Shown piece after piece: positions 46,096 through 54,807 of a DNA stretch of 64,000 nucleotides. The notes under the pieces are model-generated. The model made no database searches, was not told the DNA's origin, and was given only the letters and a program-made list of their open reading frames with translations. Numbering within the stretch: the stretch's first letter is position 1; every line of letters begins with the position of its first letter. The DNA comes from Pseudomonas fluorescens (GTDB taxonomy: Bacteria > Pseudomonadota > Gammaproteobacteria > Pseudomonadales > Pseudomonadaceae): assembly GCF_003732425.1 (NCBI RefSeq), contig NZ_MOBX01000013.1:558001-622000 (forward strand), given 5' to 3'. Made by a program: the position numbers and the translations under genes.

Positions 46096-49000
46096 CTGCG
46101 CGGCCTCCCGCCGGTTCAGCCGAGGCGCTGCCACGTATCAGATCATCAATATGTTTACCGAACGTCGATGGCCGCCCATGGCCGCGCGCCTGCATCCAGG
46201 CCAGCAACAGGTCGACAGTCGGCTCCAGCAGGGAATGGGTGCGTTTGGCAGAGTCCTGCACCGCGATGCGCAGTGAAGGATGTTGTCCACTGCTGAGCAT
46301 CGCTTCCACCAGCATCGGCGCCCAGGCCCGCGTGTGTCGCTGCAAGCCTTCGGGGTCAAGACCAAACCAGCCTGCGTAGTCTCCTGGCTGTCCGGTGAGC
46401 ACTTCCACGCCGATTTCAACCGGACGAATCGGCGTTTTTTCTGGCCACGACAACGGATAGATCCGGCGCACGACGTGCATTTCGCCGTCTCGCAAGGACG
46501 AGGCCAGCATCAGCTTCGACATCATGTCGTAGAGTTGGCGCTGCATCGGGGTGAACGCCGCTATTGCCGGACTGTCGGCTGTCACCGCGATGTCCAGCGG
46601 CACCAACGCTCCATGTGCGCCGCTGCGACACCCGTCCGCCGGGGGCGAATCATCCTCCCTGGACGCCGCAGAGCAATCTCTATGCTCTGTCTGTGGCGTA
46701 CCCTCATCTATTGCAGTCTCCGACGCAACAGGCGCTTCACCCCACGTATTCAGTTCAACGGCAGGCTGGCTGGAGAACAAGGCAACGATCGCACCTTGTG
46801 CATCGACGGTCTGCGCTTCGGGACCGCTGACGGGCAGTGAACCGTCGGATATCGGGCACTGGTCGTCGAACTTCGCAGCCCAGGTGTAAAGGAACTCCAG
46901 ATAATCTTCCTCTCGAGCGTCGGCCTTGCCGGACAGGCGCGTCAGCGCCTCATCGAATGCCATCAGTAACTCATTGGCGCTGATCGCTTTCAACCAGCCA
47001 TTGTTTAGCAGTTTCTCAGCCTGAACCCGCCCCGAACCGGTCAGTAACAGCCGCCCTTGACCATCAAGGGCAGCCCATGCGTTTTCACCCGCCCGTGGTT
47101 CGGGCTCGTCCGTGCCTGTGCGCATCTCATACAGTTTTTGCAGCGCCCCCATCGTGCGGGACGGTAACCAGCCAAATCGCCTGAAAGCTTCCTGCAATAC
47201 CAGATTGGTGCCGAGGCTTTCAGCCGGCGGCAGCAAACAGGTTTCCTGTTCGATCAAACACGGTAACGGTGCTACAACAGCCTCGGCCAGGAGGCGGATC
47301 AAGTCATCGGCATTTTTCTCGCTGTCACTGCCCCACGATCGCCACCCCTCCGCCGCGCGAAGCACCATCAAGCGGGCCGGAACGACAATGCCGTTCACGC
47401 TCAGCGTTATACCAATACCCAAGCGTTTTGCGGGAACGCCCTCCGAATCACCGTGGCCCGCCAGCGCCCTGAGCAATGGCCCCTTGACCCGCCCACCACC
47501 GGGAATACCGTGGCGTAGATAAACCGAGCCGATCAGATTATCCAGTACCCGTAGGGCGATGGCGCCGTAAGCCAGGCCCATATTCAGTGCGCGACAGATG
47601 CTCGCCGCGCGCTCCCCGGCGGTAACACCCTCGACCTGGATACACCGCCCCTCGGCGAAGGCGCGCTGCAGCTCTCTTGCGGTCAATGCATGAAAGCGCA
47701 CGCGCCGCACCTGGCGCACGTGCATGAACCATGGCGCCTCTTTGAGCACTTGAATGATGTGCCAGGCAATAGCTTCGCCCTGAGCATCATCATCGGTGCC
47801 CAATACCAGTTCAGTGCATTGCAGCAGGCGACTGCCGGTGTTGCGCAACGCGGTCGCGAGGTCATTGCCTTCGCGCTCACTCAGTTGCCAACGGGGCTTG
47901 AGTCCGTCTCGCCAACGGATAGTCCCCGGCCCCGGCAGATCCCGAATATGCCCCCCGCAACCGAAGACCTGCGTGCCATCGGGTACCAATGCCTGAATGA
48001 TTTTTGCCTTGTGCACTGACTCGACCACCATCAGCGTCGAAGGCCCGAGCTTGCGAGCCGGCACACGTGGTGCCCCGGTAATTCGTTCATGCTCGGGCTC
48101 GCGGACACCGGCCAGGCATCGTCCTACCACAGCGGAAGGCAAATCGTTTTGCGGGTCCATTGCCTGCTGAGAAAAGAACAAATCAGAGTGACCGAACAGA
48201 ATGAAGCTTTTCTGCGCCCGGCTGATCGCGACATTGAGCAAGCGACCATCGTCGCGGTCGATGAACACCCGTTCGCGATGGTTGTTCTCGGTTCGGCGGC
48301 TGGCCCGGCTTTCCCGGTTGACGGCACTGAACAGCACCACGGGTTTTTCAGCCCCTTGCAGCGTATGCACAGTGCCAATGGTCAAGCGCTCGCTCAGCCC
48401 GGCATCAAGGGGATCAAGCTCCTCGCGTACGCGATTCCTGATGGCTTCGACCTGGCCGCGAAAAGGCGTGACGATCGCAACCAGTTTCTCCAGCGCGATG
48501 GGCTCATCGGGATGCCCCTCGACCCGAGCAGCCCACCCTGCCAAGCGTGGGCCGAACTCCTTGAGCCAGTTGACGATCGCCCTCGCTTCTCCGGGGTTGG
48601 ACCAGGAGTCGCCCTTGCTGGGCTCGTCGTTCGGCCCTCCGGTCTGGTAAAAGCCCAGAGGCGGCAGCGGGAACGAAGCCTTCATTCGCTTGCGCAGCAG
48701 CGACTCGTGCTGCCCTTCGAGCAGAGGTTGATCCGCGTCCGAAAATAGCCCCGGCTGCGGGTCGGGCACTTTCGGTTCCAGCTCCCGATTGAGCAATTGG
48801 CCCGCGCCATCGCGGTCATGATCGTGATAAAGCAGATCGATACAGACATTGATGATCGATTCGGCACAACGGTAATGCTCGCGCAACAGCAAGCCGTCCC
48901 GCAGCCGGCCGTCAGGCATGATTTCGGCAAAAGATGCCCCGGTCGCAGCCAGCTTCATGATGGAACCACTGGCAGAGTCAGCTCCGCGCGCGCGCAGTTG

Positions 49001-51289
49001 CCCCAGGCTGGCGGGATCAGCCCAACGATCCTGCACCAGACGGGCATCCACTTCGGGCGTTACCGAGGACACAGGGGAAAGCTGTTTCATGTCGCCGACA
49101 ACCACCGCTTTTTTCGCCAGGCTCAATACCGGCACGCCCAGCTCCGGTGCCGCCTGCCCGGCTTCGTCGATAATCAGCAAATCAAGAAAGGCAAACAGCG
49201 GTTGCTGACGCTCACTCAACAAACGCGGCGCGCTGTGCAGCGTGGCAACGATGCACGGAAACAGCATGGCCGCGCGCCGCAGTGCGCTTCTGCGGTCGCG
49301 GGGCGCCGGCTCTGCGATGACCGACGCCAGCCAGCGGGTTTCCCAATAGCGGGCCGCCAACTGGAAAATGACCGGCCGCCACACCACATCCAGCAACTTC
49401 TGCTGCGACGCCTGACGTTTCTCGGAATCGGTGGCCGCTTGCAAGTCAGCCAGGCTCTCCTGCGCCCACGTAGAAGACCACGCCTGACCGGGGAAGCGAT
49501 CCGCCAAATCCCTTGCGTCGATCAGCGACTCAATGTCGCCCTGACGTTCGATCGCCGACACCAGACCGCTGTGCAATACCTCCGTGAGGGTCTTCAGGTG
49601 TTGGCAGAGTGCAGGTGCGTCTGACGTTGCCGCTGCCGATGCCGATGCCGATTTTTGCACCAGGCGGATATGGCGGGTGGCATCACTGACCTGATGTTTT
49701 TGTTCAACGCTGAATAACGAGCCGAACAGCTGCGGGAGATCCTGGAAGGCATCTTCAAAGTGCCGCGCCAATGCAAGCGCTGCCGCCACGGGGTCCTCAT
49801 ACGATTGCTTCAGGCTGGAAGAGCCGACGCCCATTGTGTGCATGTGCTTTTGTCGGATTTCCAGCGTTGTGAATTTGGCCCGGTGCTTTTTGCCTTTGGC
49901 CTTGGACGGTGCACTGGCGGTAAACCCCAGCAGCGGCCGGCCAGTGGGTTGCAGCCACCGCCGCGCCAGCGCATGCTTCCTGCCGACGGCGCCATTGAAA
50001 GTGCCCATCACATTTTCGACACTCTGGTTGGTGGCCCCACAGACAAAGGTCACCGGGCAGTGCTCATCGTTTTCGTAAGCTGCCAGCACCCATTGGTTGG
50101 CAATCATCGCGCGCAGCATAGCGGTTTTTCCGGTTCCCGGCGGCCCACTTACGGCAACCACTCCGCATCCGCTCCCCAACCGTACAAGGGCCTGCAGTGC
50201 ACGACGTTGCGACTCGTTCAAAGGGTCAGCACAGCGATTATCGTCCGGTGCGTCGAGGCTAGCGGCCTTGTCGACCATTGCCGCATGCCGGGCTCTGAGG
50301 GTCGCCGGCGTCAGGCCACCTGTCTGAACGGGTATGCGCTGGCAATCGGCTTGGATGAGTTGGCCGAGCGCACCAATAGAGCTGGCTTTGGGAATCGCCT
50401 TGTAGACATTTTCCAGCGCACGGGTTGCGTATCCGGGCTGTCGCGGAACGGCAATCCATTGCCCGGAAATCGATGCCAGCCCCGTTTCGATCCCGTCAGT
50501 CTGAACACTTTCGAACATCGCCAGGCAAGCGTCAACGTAGGTGCTCAGGGTACGGCTTTGGCTCATGGCGGTGAGAAACGTCCTGAGTTCATCGCGATAA
50601 CAATCGAAATGACCAATGGCGGGCGGCAAGTCGATCAAGGCAATCAGCGGCTGCGGCTCCAGCCACTGGCGGACCACCCTCGGGCGGCAGTCATTGACAT
50701 CCTTGGGCAGACAGATCTCGTTGTTTTCGTTGAGTTCAAACGGGAACCAGAAAGCGATGTTCAGGCGGGCGGGTTTGAGGGGTGGTTTTTTCTCCCCCGG
50801 AGCAGGCTTCTTCTCCGGGTCCGGCCAAGTGACCTGAACATCATCCGCCGATGACGTTGATTCATGAAAAACCAGCGCCATGGGAATCCGTAGATCGTCG
50901 ACCTCTTCCTCAGGCTCGTGGGTGCCTTCGGGATCATCCTCCAGCGCCTTGATGGCCTCTTCCTCGCGCTTGCGTCGAGCCTCGGCTGCACGCTCGGTGA
51001 TGACGGCTAGCGCCAGCGCTGGCCTTTTCCCGTAACCCAGGTTGAAACCTGACCTCGCCAATTGTGCGAAATTCTTCAACGGAATACGGACATCGGTCGT
51101 CTGCAAGCCGATCAAATCATCGGCAGTGAGCGCCTTGTGCCAGTAAGCCAACACATCAGTCGGCAATGGCGCGACAGATTGCTTGTGAGGCTGTGCCTTG
51201 GCAGGTTCCCGCGTGTGGATTCTTGCCGCAGGTGCTTTTGCGGAATCCGTCCGCAACCACTTGCTCAACTCCATGAGTCGCTTGAACAT
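46088..51289 (-). CDS. Giant fusion: SF1 (UPF1-like) helicase plus type IA topoisomerase-like domain
   Basis: 1733 residues. Residues 1-355 are unrecognised, with a charged segment (100-135) and a Pro/Lys-rich one (155-175). An SF1 helicase follows: NESQRRALQ (358-366), Walker A GPPGTGKT (382-389), Walker B LLIIDEAGQ (704-712), GDMKQLSPV (732-740), REHYRC (803-808), VHTLQGAEK (974-982) and AISRAQKSF (1021-1029). From 1085 comes a TOPRIM and topoisomerase IA-like part: VVESVHKAKII (1088-1098), GGHIRDLPG (1112-1120), GTDDDAQGEAIAWH (1164-1177), RVLDNLIG (1247-1254) and GGGRVKGPLL (1264-1273), then LVLQEAFRRFGWLPSRTM and KLYEMRT (1385-1391). The segment that normally holds the catalytic Tyr between LYE and MRT is absent. 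It leads a coupled three-gene operon. Confidence 0.9.
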   Translation of the reverse strand: MFKRLMELSKWLRTDSAKAPAARIHTREPAKAQPHKQSVAPLPTDVLAYWHKALTADDLIGLQTTDVRIPLKNFAQLARSGFNLGYGKRPALALAVITERAAEARRKREEEAIKALEDDPEGTHEPEEEVDDLRIPMALVFHESTSSADDVQVTWPDPEKKPAPGEKKPPLKPARLNIAFWFPFELNENNEICLPKDVNDCRPRVVRQWLEPQPLIALIDLPPAIGHFDCYRDELRTFLTAMSQSRTLSTYVDACLAMFESVQTDGIETGLASISGQWIAVPRQPGYATRALENVYKAIPKASSIGALGQLIQADCQRIPVQTGGLTPATLRARHAAMVDKAASLDAPDDNRCADPLNESQRRALQALVRLGSGCGVVAVSGPPGTGKTAMLRAMIANQWVLAAYENDEHCPVTFVCGATNQSVENVMGTFNGAVGRKHALARRWLQPTGRPLLGFTASAPSKAKGKKHRAKFTTLEIRQKHMHTMGVGSSSLKQSYEDPVAAALALARHFEDAFQDLPQLFGSLFSVEQKHQVSDATRHIRLVQKSASASAAATSDAPALCQHLKTLTEVLHSGLVSAIERQGDIESLIDARDLADRFPGQAWSSTWAQESLADLQAATDSEKRQASQQKLLDVVWRPVIFQLAARYWETRWLASVIAEPAPRDRRSALRRAAMLFPCIVATLHSAPRLLSERQQPLFAFLDLLIIDEAGQAAPELGVPVLSLAKKAVVVGDMKQLSPVSSVTPEVDARLVQDRWADPASLGQLRARGADSASGSIMKLAATGASFAEIMPDGRLRDGLLLREHYRCAESIINVCIDLLYHDHDRDGAGQLLNRELEPKVPDPQPGLFSDADQPLLEGQHESLLRKRMKASFPLPPLGFYQTGGPNDEPSKGDSWSNPGEARAIVNWLKEFGPRLAGWAARVEGHPDEPIALEKLVAIVTPFRGQVEAIRNRVREELDPLDAGLSERLTIGTVHTLQGAEKPVVLFSAVNRESRASRRTENNHRERVFIDRDDGRLLNVAISRAQKSFILFGHSDLFFSQQAMDPQNDLPSAVVGRCLAGVREPEHERITGAPRVPARKLGPSTLMVVESVHKAKIIQALVPDGTQVFGCGGHIRDLPGPGTIRWRDGLKPRWQLSEREGNDLATALRNTGSRLLQCTELVLGTDDDAQGEAIAWHIIQVLKEAPWFMHVRQVRRVRFHALTARELQRAFAEGRCIQVEGVTAGERAASICRALNMGLAYGAIALRVLDNLIGSVYLRHGIPGGGRVKGPLLRALAGHGDSEGVPAKRLGIGITLSVNGIVVPARLMVLRAAEGWRSWGSDSEKNADDLIRLLAEAVVAPLPCLIEQETCLLPPAESLGTNLVLQEAFRRFGWLPSRTMGALQKLYEMRTGTDEPEPRAGENAWAALDGQGRLLLTGSGRVQAEKLLNNGWLKAISANELLMAFDEALTRLSGKADAREEDYLEFLYTWAAKFDDQCPISDGSLPVSGPEAQTVDAQGAIVALFSSQPAVELNTWGEAPVASETAIDEGTPQTEHRDCSAASREDDSPPADGCRSGAHGALVPLDIAVTADSPAIAAFTPMQRQLYDMMSKLMLASSLRDGEMHVVRRIYPLSWPEKTPIRPVEIGVEVLTGQPGDYAGWFGLDPEGLQRHTRAWAPMLVEAMLSSGQHPSLRIAVQDSAKRTHSLLEPTVDLLLAWMQARGHGRPSTFGKHIDDLIRGSASAEPAGGRADE

Positions 51290-51521
51290 TTGTTGCTCCC
51301 TGAAAATCTGAATTGCCAGCCAGCCATGGCCCGTCGAGGCTAGCGATGATGGCTCATCGCCTTAGCGGGTGCAATGCGCGCTGCCTGAGCGGTTCAATCC
51401 ACTCCCACCGCGCCGCTTGAAGCGTGACACGCTCCGTCAGTTACTTGGCATCGTGTTGTAATGCTGCATGCTTGAAGAATCATTGCGCCTGATCAGCGCT
51501 ACGTTATCCGAGGAAGTCCGA

Positions 51522-51731
51522 ATGCCGAAAAAACAGCTGGCCAATCAGAACACCGTAACCGCCGCAGACATCGAGCGCTCGATCCAGGCCTTGAACAAAA
51601 TGGCCGAGCGCCTCTGGGGCGAAGGTCGAGAGGCCGAGGCCAAAGCCCTGCTCGATGCGCTCGATGCGTTGAACCGGGCGCTGGACAGAATCAGGATTGG
51701 CGAAAGTCGTCGGGTTATGACGCTTCACTAA
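51522..51731 (+). CDS. Small hypothetical helical protein
   Basis: This 69-residue protein starts at 51522 behind GAGGAAGTCC and opens MPKKQLANQNTVTAADIERS. It is almost entirely helical and charged (LNKMAERLWGEGREAEAKAL...), with no named motif. It diverges from the helicase operon across a 232-base gap in which I see no repeat or clear promoter. It could be a regulator or partner of that operon, or a normal chromosomal gene at the island edge. Confidence 0.6.
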   Translation: MPKKQLANQNTVTAADIERSIQALNKMAERLWGEGREAEAKALLDALDALNRALDRIRIGESRRVMTLH

Positions 51732-51799
51732 GAAGCCGTGCCTAGAACCAACGTTATGAATCAGCTGTGCCCAATTGGCAGGGACAAGGATGAAGACAG

Positions 51800-51970
51800 A
51801 TGCGCGCGATAAAAACTTTCTTCGGCATTTTGTTGCTGCTATTCGGTTTCGACTTCACCTACGAAAAACCCCGCCGAGTCTTCACGGCGGAGTTTGTCCG
51901 ATTTTGCATGGTGGTCGCTTTTGCGGAATTGCTGATACTGCATATGATTTATAACGGCTCGGCGCGTTAG
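51800..51970 (+). CDS. Small membrane protein, 56 residues
   Basis: A short frame reads MRAIKTFFGILLLLFGFDFT, then YEKPRRVFTAEFVRFCMVVA and AFAELLILHMIYNGSAR. It has two hydrophobic helices with a short basic loop between them. ACAAGGAT precedes the ATG by about eight bases. It ends two bases before the stop of the convergent cupin gene. No family is known to me. Confidence 0.55.
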   Translation: MRAIKTFFGILLLLFGFDFTYEKPRRVFTAEFVRFCMVVAFAELLILHMIYNGSAR

Positions 51971-51972
51971 CT

Positions 51973-52386
51973 CTACGGTTTGAGAATCAGCAACGGCTCG
52001 CCCTTTTTGACGATGTAAGTCGCCAACTCCGAACCCTTGTCCGCACCAACGTTCTTGGCCACATGCGCCACTCCTTGCGGAATGAACAGCGAATCCCCCG
52101 CTTTCAACGTCACCGGCGCCCTGCCCTCCAGTTGATATTCGAACGTGCCGCTGATCACGTAAGCGACCTCGACACCCGGGTGTGCATGCCGGGGCGAGGT
52201 CACGCCCGGTTCAAAATCGACGCGTGCCTGAATCACCTCGCGCTCGGCAGCCCCCAGATCCTGGCGAACCAGATCCGTTCGGCTCAAGCCTTGTTGCCAG
52301 CTCTTGGCTGGCGCGTCAGCCGCGTGGGCAATACCGATCATTGAAGCGAGTAGCGCAGCGCTGGCCAGTAACAGTGGACGATGCAT
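51973..52386 (-). CDS. Exported cupin-domain protein
   Basis: This 137-residue protein has a signal peptide (cleaved near AHAAD) and a single cupin barrel with the metal-site motifs PRHAHPGVEVAYVISG (two His and a Glu) and PQGVAHVAKN. Relatives are periplasmic cupins of unknown substrate, possibly quercetinase- or isomerase-like. The gene stands alone and converges with the small membrane protein gene. Confidence 0.88.
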   Translation of the reverse strand: MHRPLLLASAALLASMIGIAHAADAPAKSWQQGLSRTDLVRQDLGAAEREVIQARVDFEPGVTSPRHAHPGVEVAYVISGTFEYQLEGRAPVTLKAGDSLFIPQGVAHVAKNVGADKGSELATYIVKKGEPLLILKP

Positions 52387-52509
52387 GGTGTTGCCCTCTC
52401 AAACGCAGTGGTGGTGTGACCGCTACTTTGGGAGTCGCGTGTATGGCTGATGTGTCGTAAACCTCGAGTTTATTGTTCGCGTGTGTCTGCGCGGCAACTT
52501 GATACACGC

Positions 52510-53409
52510 TTATACAAAGGTGTCTCTACCGGGTGGCAGTGCCAACAGCCATGTCCTGAACGCCACGATCTTCTTCGATTGCGCTGTCTCATGGGGCGCT
52601 ACCAGATAGAAGCCCAGTTCATCTTTCAAGCGCAGATCGAACGGCACCACCAGACGGCCGGCGCGCAGATCGTCCTCGACATAGGTGGACCGGCCAATGC
52701 ACACGCCCTGCCCGTCAACGGCGGCCTGTACCGCCATCATCGCCAGGTCGAAGGTCAGGCGCGGGCCTTCGGCAAGTTGCGGCGGTTGCCCCGCTGACCG
52801 CAGCCAGGCGCTCCAGTCACCGGCCGTCACGCCACTGACTTGCAGCAATGTCTGATTGGCCAGGTCTGCGGGCGTGCGCAACGTCTTCGCCAGTGCCGGA
52901 CTGCATACCGGGAAAACTTCATCGGACATCAAAAAATCGCCACGCAACCCCTTCCAGTCGCCGCGCCCATAACGGATCGCCGCATCAATCGTGCCCTTGC
53001 GAAAGTCGACCAACTCGGTGGCCGCACTGATTCGCACATCGATCCCGGGAAACGCCTGTTGAAAGGACGGCAAACGCGGCAACAGCCACTTTGATGCAAA
53101 GGACACCAGCGTACTGATCGTCAGCACGCTTTTATCGCGAGACGCGAGCAACTGCTCAGTCGAATACCGCAGTTCTTGAAATGCCGCACGTACACCCGGC
53201 AAGTAGGCGTGCCCGTCCTCGCTCAGTGCCAACCCCTCGTTGAGCCGCAAAAACAGCGGCCCGCCCAGCTCGGCTTCGAGTCGGCGGATCTGGTGACTGA
53301 CAGCGGTCTGGGTGACATTAAGCTCTTCGGCAGCCTTGGTGAAGCTCATGTGCCGGGCGACCGCTTCAAAAGCACGCAACCCATTAAGCGAAGGAAGTCG
53401 GACGGGCAT
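52510..53409 (-). CDS. LysR-type regulator, GcvA-like
   Basis: This 299-residue regulator has an N-terminal winged helix (residues 5-65; LRAFEAVARHMSFTKAAEEL, then VTQTAVSHQIRRLEAELG) and a GcvA-type effector domain (VLTISTLVSFASKWLLPRL; IDAAIRYGRGDW; GQGVCIGRS). It is divergent from gstA, with 108 bases between the start codons, and probably controls that gene. Confidence 0.93.
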   Translation of the reverse strand: MPVRLPSLNGLRAFEAVARHMSFTKAAEELNVTQTAVSHQIRRLEAELGGPLFLRLNEGLALSEDGHAYLPGVRAAFQELRYSTEQLLASRDKSVLTISTLVSFASKWLLPRLPSFQQAFPGIDVRISAATELVDFRKGTIDAAIRYGRGDWKGLRGDFLMSDEVFPVCSPALAKTLRTPADLANQTLLQVSGVTAGDWSAWLRSAGQPPQLAEGPRLTFDLAMMAVQAAVDGQGVCIGRSTYVEDDLRAGRLVVPFDLRLKDELGFYLVAPHETAQSKKIVAFRTWLLALPPGRDTFV

Positions 53410-53517
53410 GGTTGTCTATCGCTCATGAGATTTTGTCATACGCTAGCACCGCCAATGACCTTTGCCAAAGCCGCTTCGGAAATAGAATCTGGCGCCCTCT
53501 CTCAGTAAGGAAGTGCC

Positions 53518-54129
53518 ATGAAACTGTATTTCGCCCCCATGACCTGTTCGCTTTCCCCACACATTGTGCTGCGGGAACTGGGTTTGCCGTTCGAACTGGT
53601 TCGCGTCAATAACCAGAGCAAACGCACTGCCGACGGCCATGACTTTCGTGACATCAACCCAAAAGGATACGTGGCTGCGCTGGTTCTGGATAACGGCGAA
53701 GTGCTGACGGAAGGGCCGGCGATCCTGCAGTTTCTGCTCGATCAGGTGCCGGGCAATACATTGGCGCCAGCACAGGGTTCATGGGAGCGCACACGCCTTC
53801 AGGAACATCTGAACTTCATCAGTTCGGAAATTCATGGTGGCAGTGCACCGCTGTTCAATGTGCAGATTCCGGAATCAGTCAAAACGATTTTCCGGCACAC
53901 ACTGTTCAAGCGCCTCGACTACCTGAGCCAGCAACTGTCGGCTCAGGACTACCTGATGGGCAAATTCGGCGTCGCCGACGCTTATCTGTTTACCGTACTG
54001 AAGTGGCTGCCGACCTTTGCCATCGACATACACGACTGGCCGGCACTTGCCCGCTATATGCAGCGCATCGACACCCGCCCCAGCGTCCTTGCAGCCATCG
54101 CGGCGGAGGCGGCGACGCAACCTGTCTGA
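53518..54129 (+). CDS. gstA: Glutathione S-transferase GstA
   Basis: This 203-residue beta-class GST has a thioredoxin-like N-terminal domain (MKLYFAPMTCSLSPHIVLRE with the catalytic Cys10 region; NPKGYVAALVLDNGEVLTEGPAILQFL with the cis-Pro and glutathione-binding residues) and a helical C-terminal domain (GKFGVADAYLFTVLKW). It conjugates glutathione to electrophiles. AAGGAAG precedes the start. Confidence 0.93.
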   Translation: MKLYFAPMTCSLSPHIVLRELGLPFELVRVNNQSKRTADGHDFRDINPKGYVAALVLDNGEVLTEGPAILQFLLDQVPGNTLAPAQGSWERTRLQEHLNFISSEIHGGSAPLFNVQIPESVKTIFRHTLFKRLDYLSQQLSAQDYLMGKFGVADAYLFTVLKWLPTFAIDIHDWPALARYMQRIDTRPSVLAAIAAEAATQPV

Positions 54130-54214
54130 CCGACCTCTGTAGCCATGGAGCGGGCCATGTCGACGCTGTATCTGTAAACTGCGGCCATCTCACTCGCTCA
54201 ATCAAAGGATCAGC

Positions 54215-54595
54215 ATGGCTAACCAAGACATCACCTTCACTCCAGATCCGGACGCCGACTCGATTTCTTCGGACGTCACCACATTCAACGGGATCATGAT
54301 GTCCACGCAAATCCCGACCCGTGCCGACGGCAGCCTGGAACTGGGCGATATCACCGCGCAAAGCGAATGCACCCTGCAAGCGCTGAAGGCTGCGCTGGAA
54401 CGTGCCGGCAGCTCGATGGATCGGGTGATGCACCTGACCATTTACCTGACCGACATGGCCGATCGCGCGGCATTCAATGAGGTTTACAAGCGCTATTTCG
54501 CCAAACCGTGGCCAGTGCGTGCCGCAGTCGGCGTCGCCTCGTTGGCGGTTGAAGGCATGCGCGTGGAAGTCACTGCGATGGCAGCCAAGGCCTGA
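54215..54595 (+). CDS. RidA-family (YjgF/UK114) protein
   Basis: This 126-residue protein has the RidA fold. It contains DITAQSECTLQALKAALERAGSSMDRVMHLTIYLTDM (broken at the helix) and the C-terminal RAAVGVASLAVEGMRVEVTAMA, which includes the conserved Arg. RidA proper deaminates reactive enamine/imine intermediates. The N terminus is less typical (a DADSISSDVTTFNG start), so it may belong to a different Rid subgroup. Confidence 0.9.
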   Translation: MANQDITFTPDPDADSISSDVTTFNGIMMSTQIPTRADGSLELGDITAQSECTLQALKAALERAGSSMDRVMHLTIYLTDMADRAAFNEVYKRYFAKPWPVRAAVGVASLAVEGMRVEVTAMAAKA

Positions 54596-54610
54596 CTTCG
54601 CACCACCAAA

Positions 54611-54703
54611 CCCTGTGGGAGCGAGCCTGCTCGCGAAAGCGTCCGTTCAGTCCCGATTGATGCTGAATGCGATGGCCCCTTCGCGAGCAGGCTCGCTCCC
54701 ACA
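54611..54703. repeat. REPIN
   Basis: A facing pair of CCCTGTGGGAGCGAGCCTGC REP units between the RidA-family gene and rlhA. Confidence 0.93.
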
Positions 54704-54807
54704 AGGGGTTGTGCAGTCCCAGCTGCCATCGGGCAGCACAAGCGTGCCGGGCGCGCGTTTCGCGGCTACAATGCGCGCCTAACCGTGACAGCCTGACTAA
54801 AAAAACT

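Larger units (their letters stand above)
39387..51460. mobile_element. Accessory island downstream of tRNA-Ser
   Basis: The region after tRNA-Ser contains phage-type genes, an SOS box, an AT-rich acyltransferase and a cluster of truncated or frameshifted genes. A large helicase-topoisomerase operon follows. No integrase gene and no repeated tRNA end were found, so its limits are approximate and the element is probably immobile now. The right limit is placed just before the small gene at 51522. Confidence 0.6.

Noticed and set aside
51360..51430. Candidate right attachment site resembling the tRNA-Ser 3' end (GGTTCAATCCACTCCCACCG)
   Set aside because: The match is limited to scattered bases around TTC-AATCC; there is no run long enough to be an attachment core.
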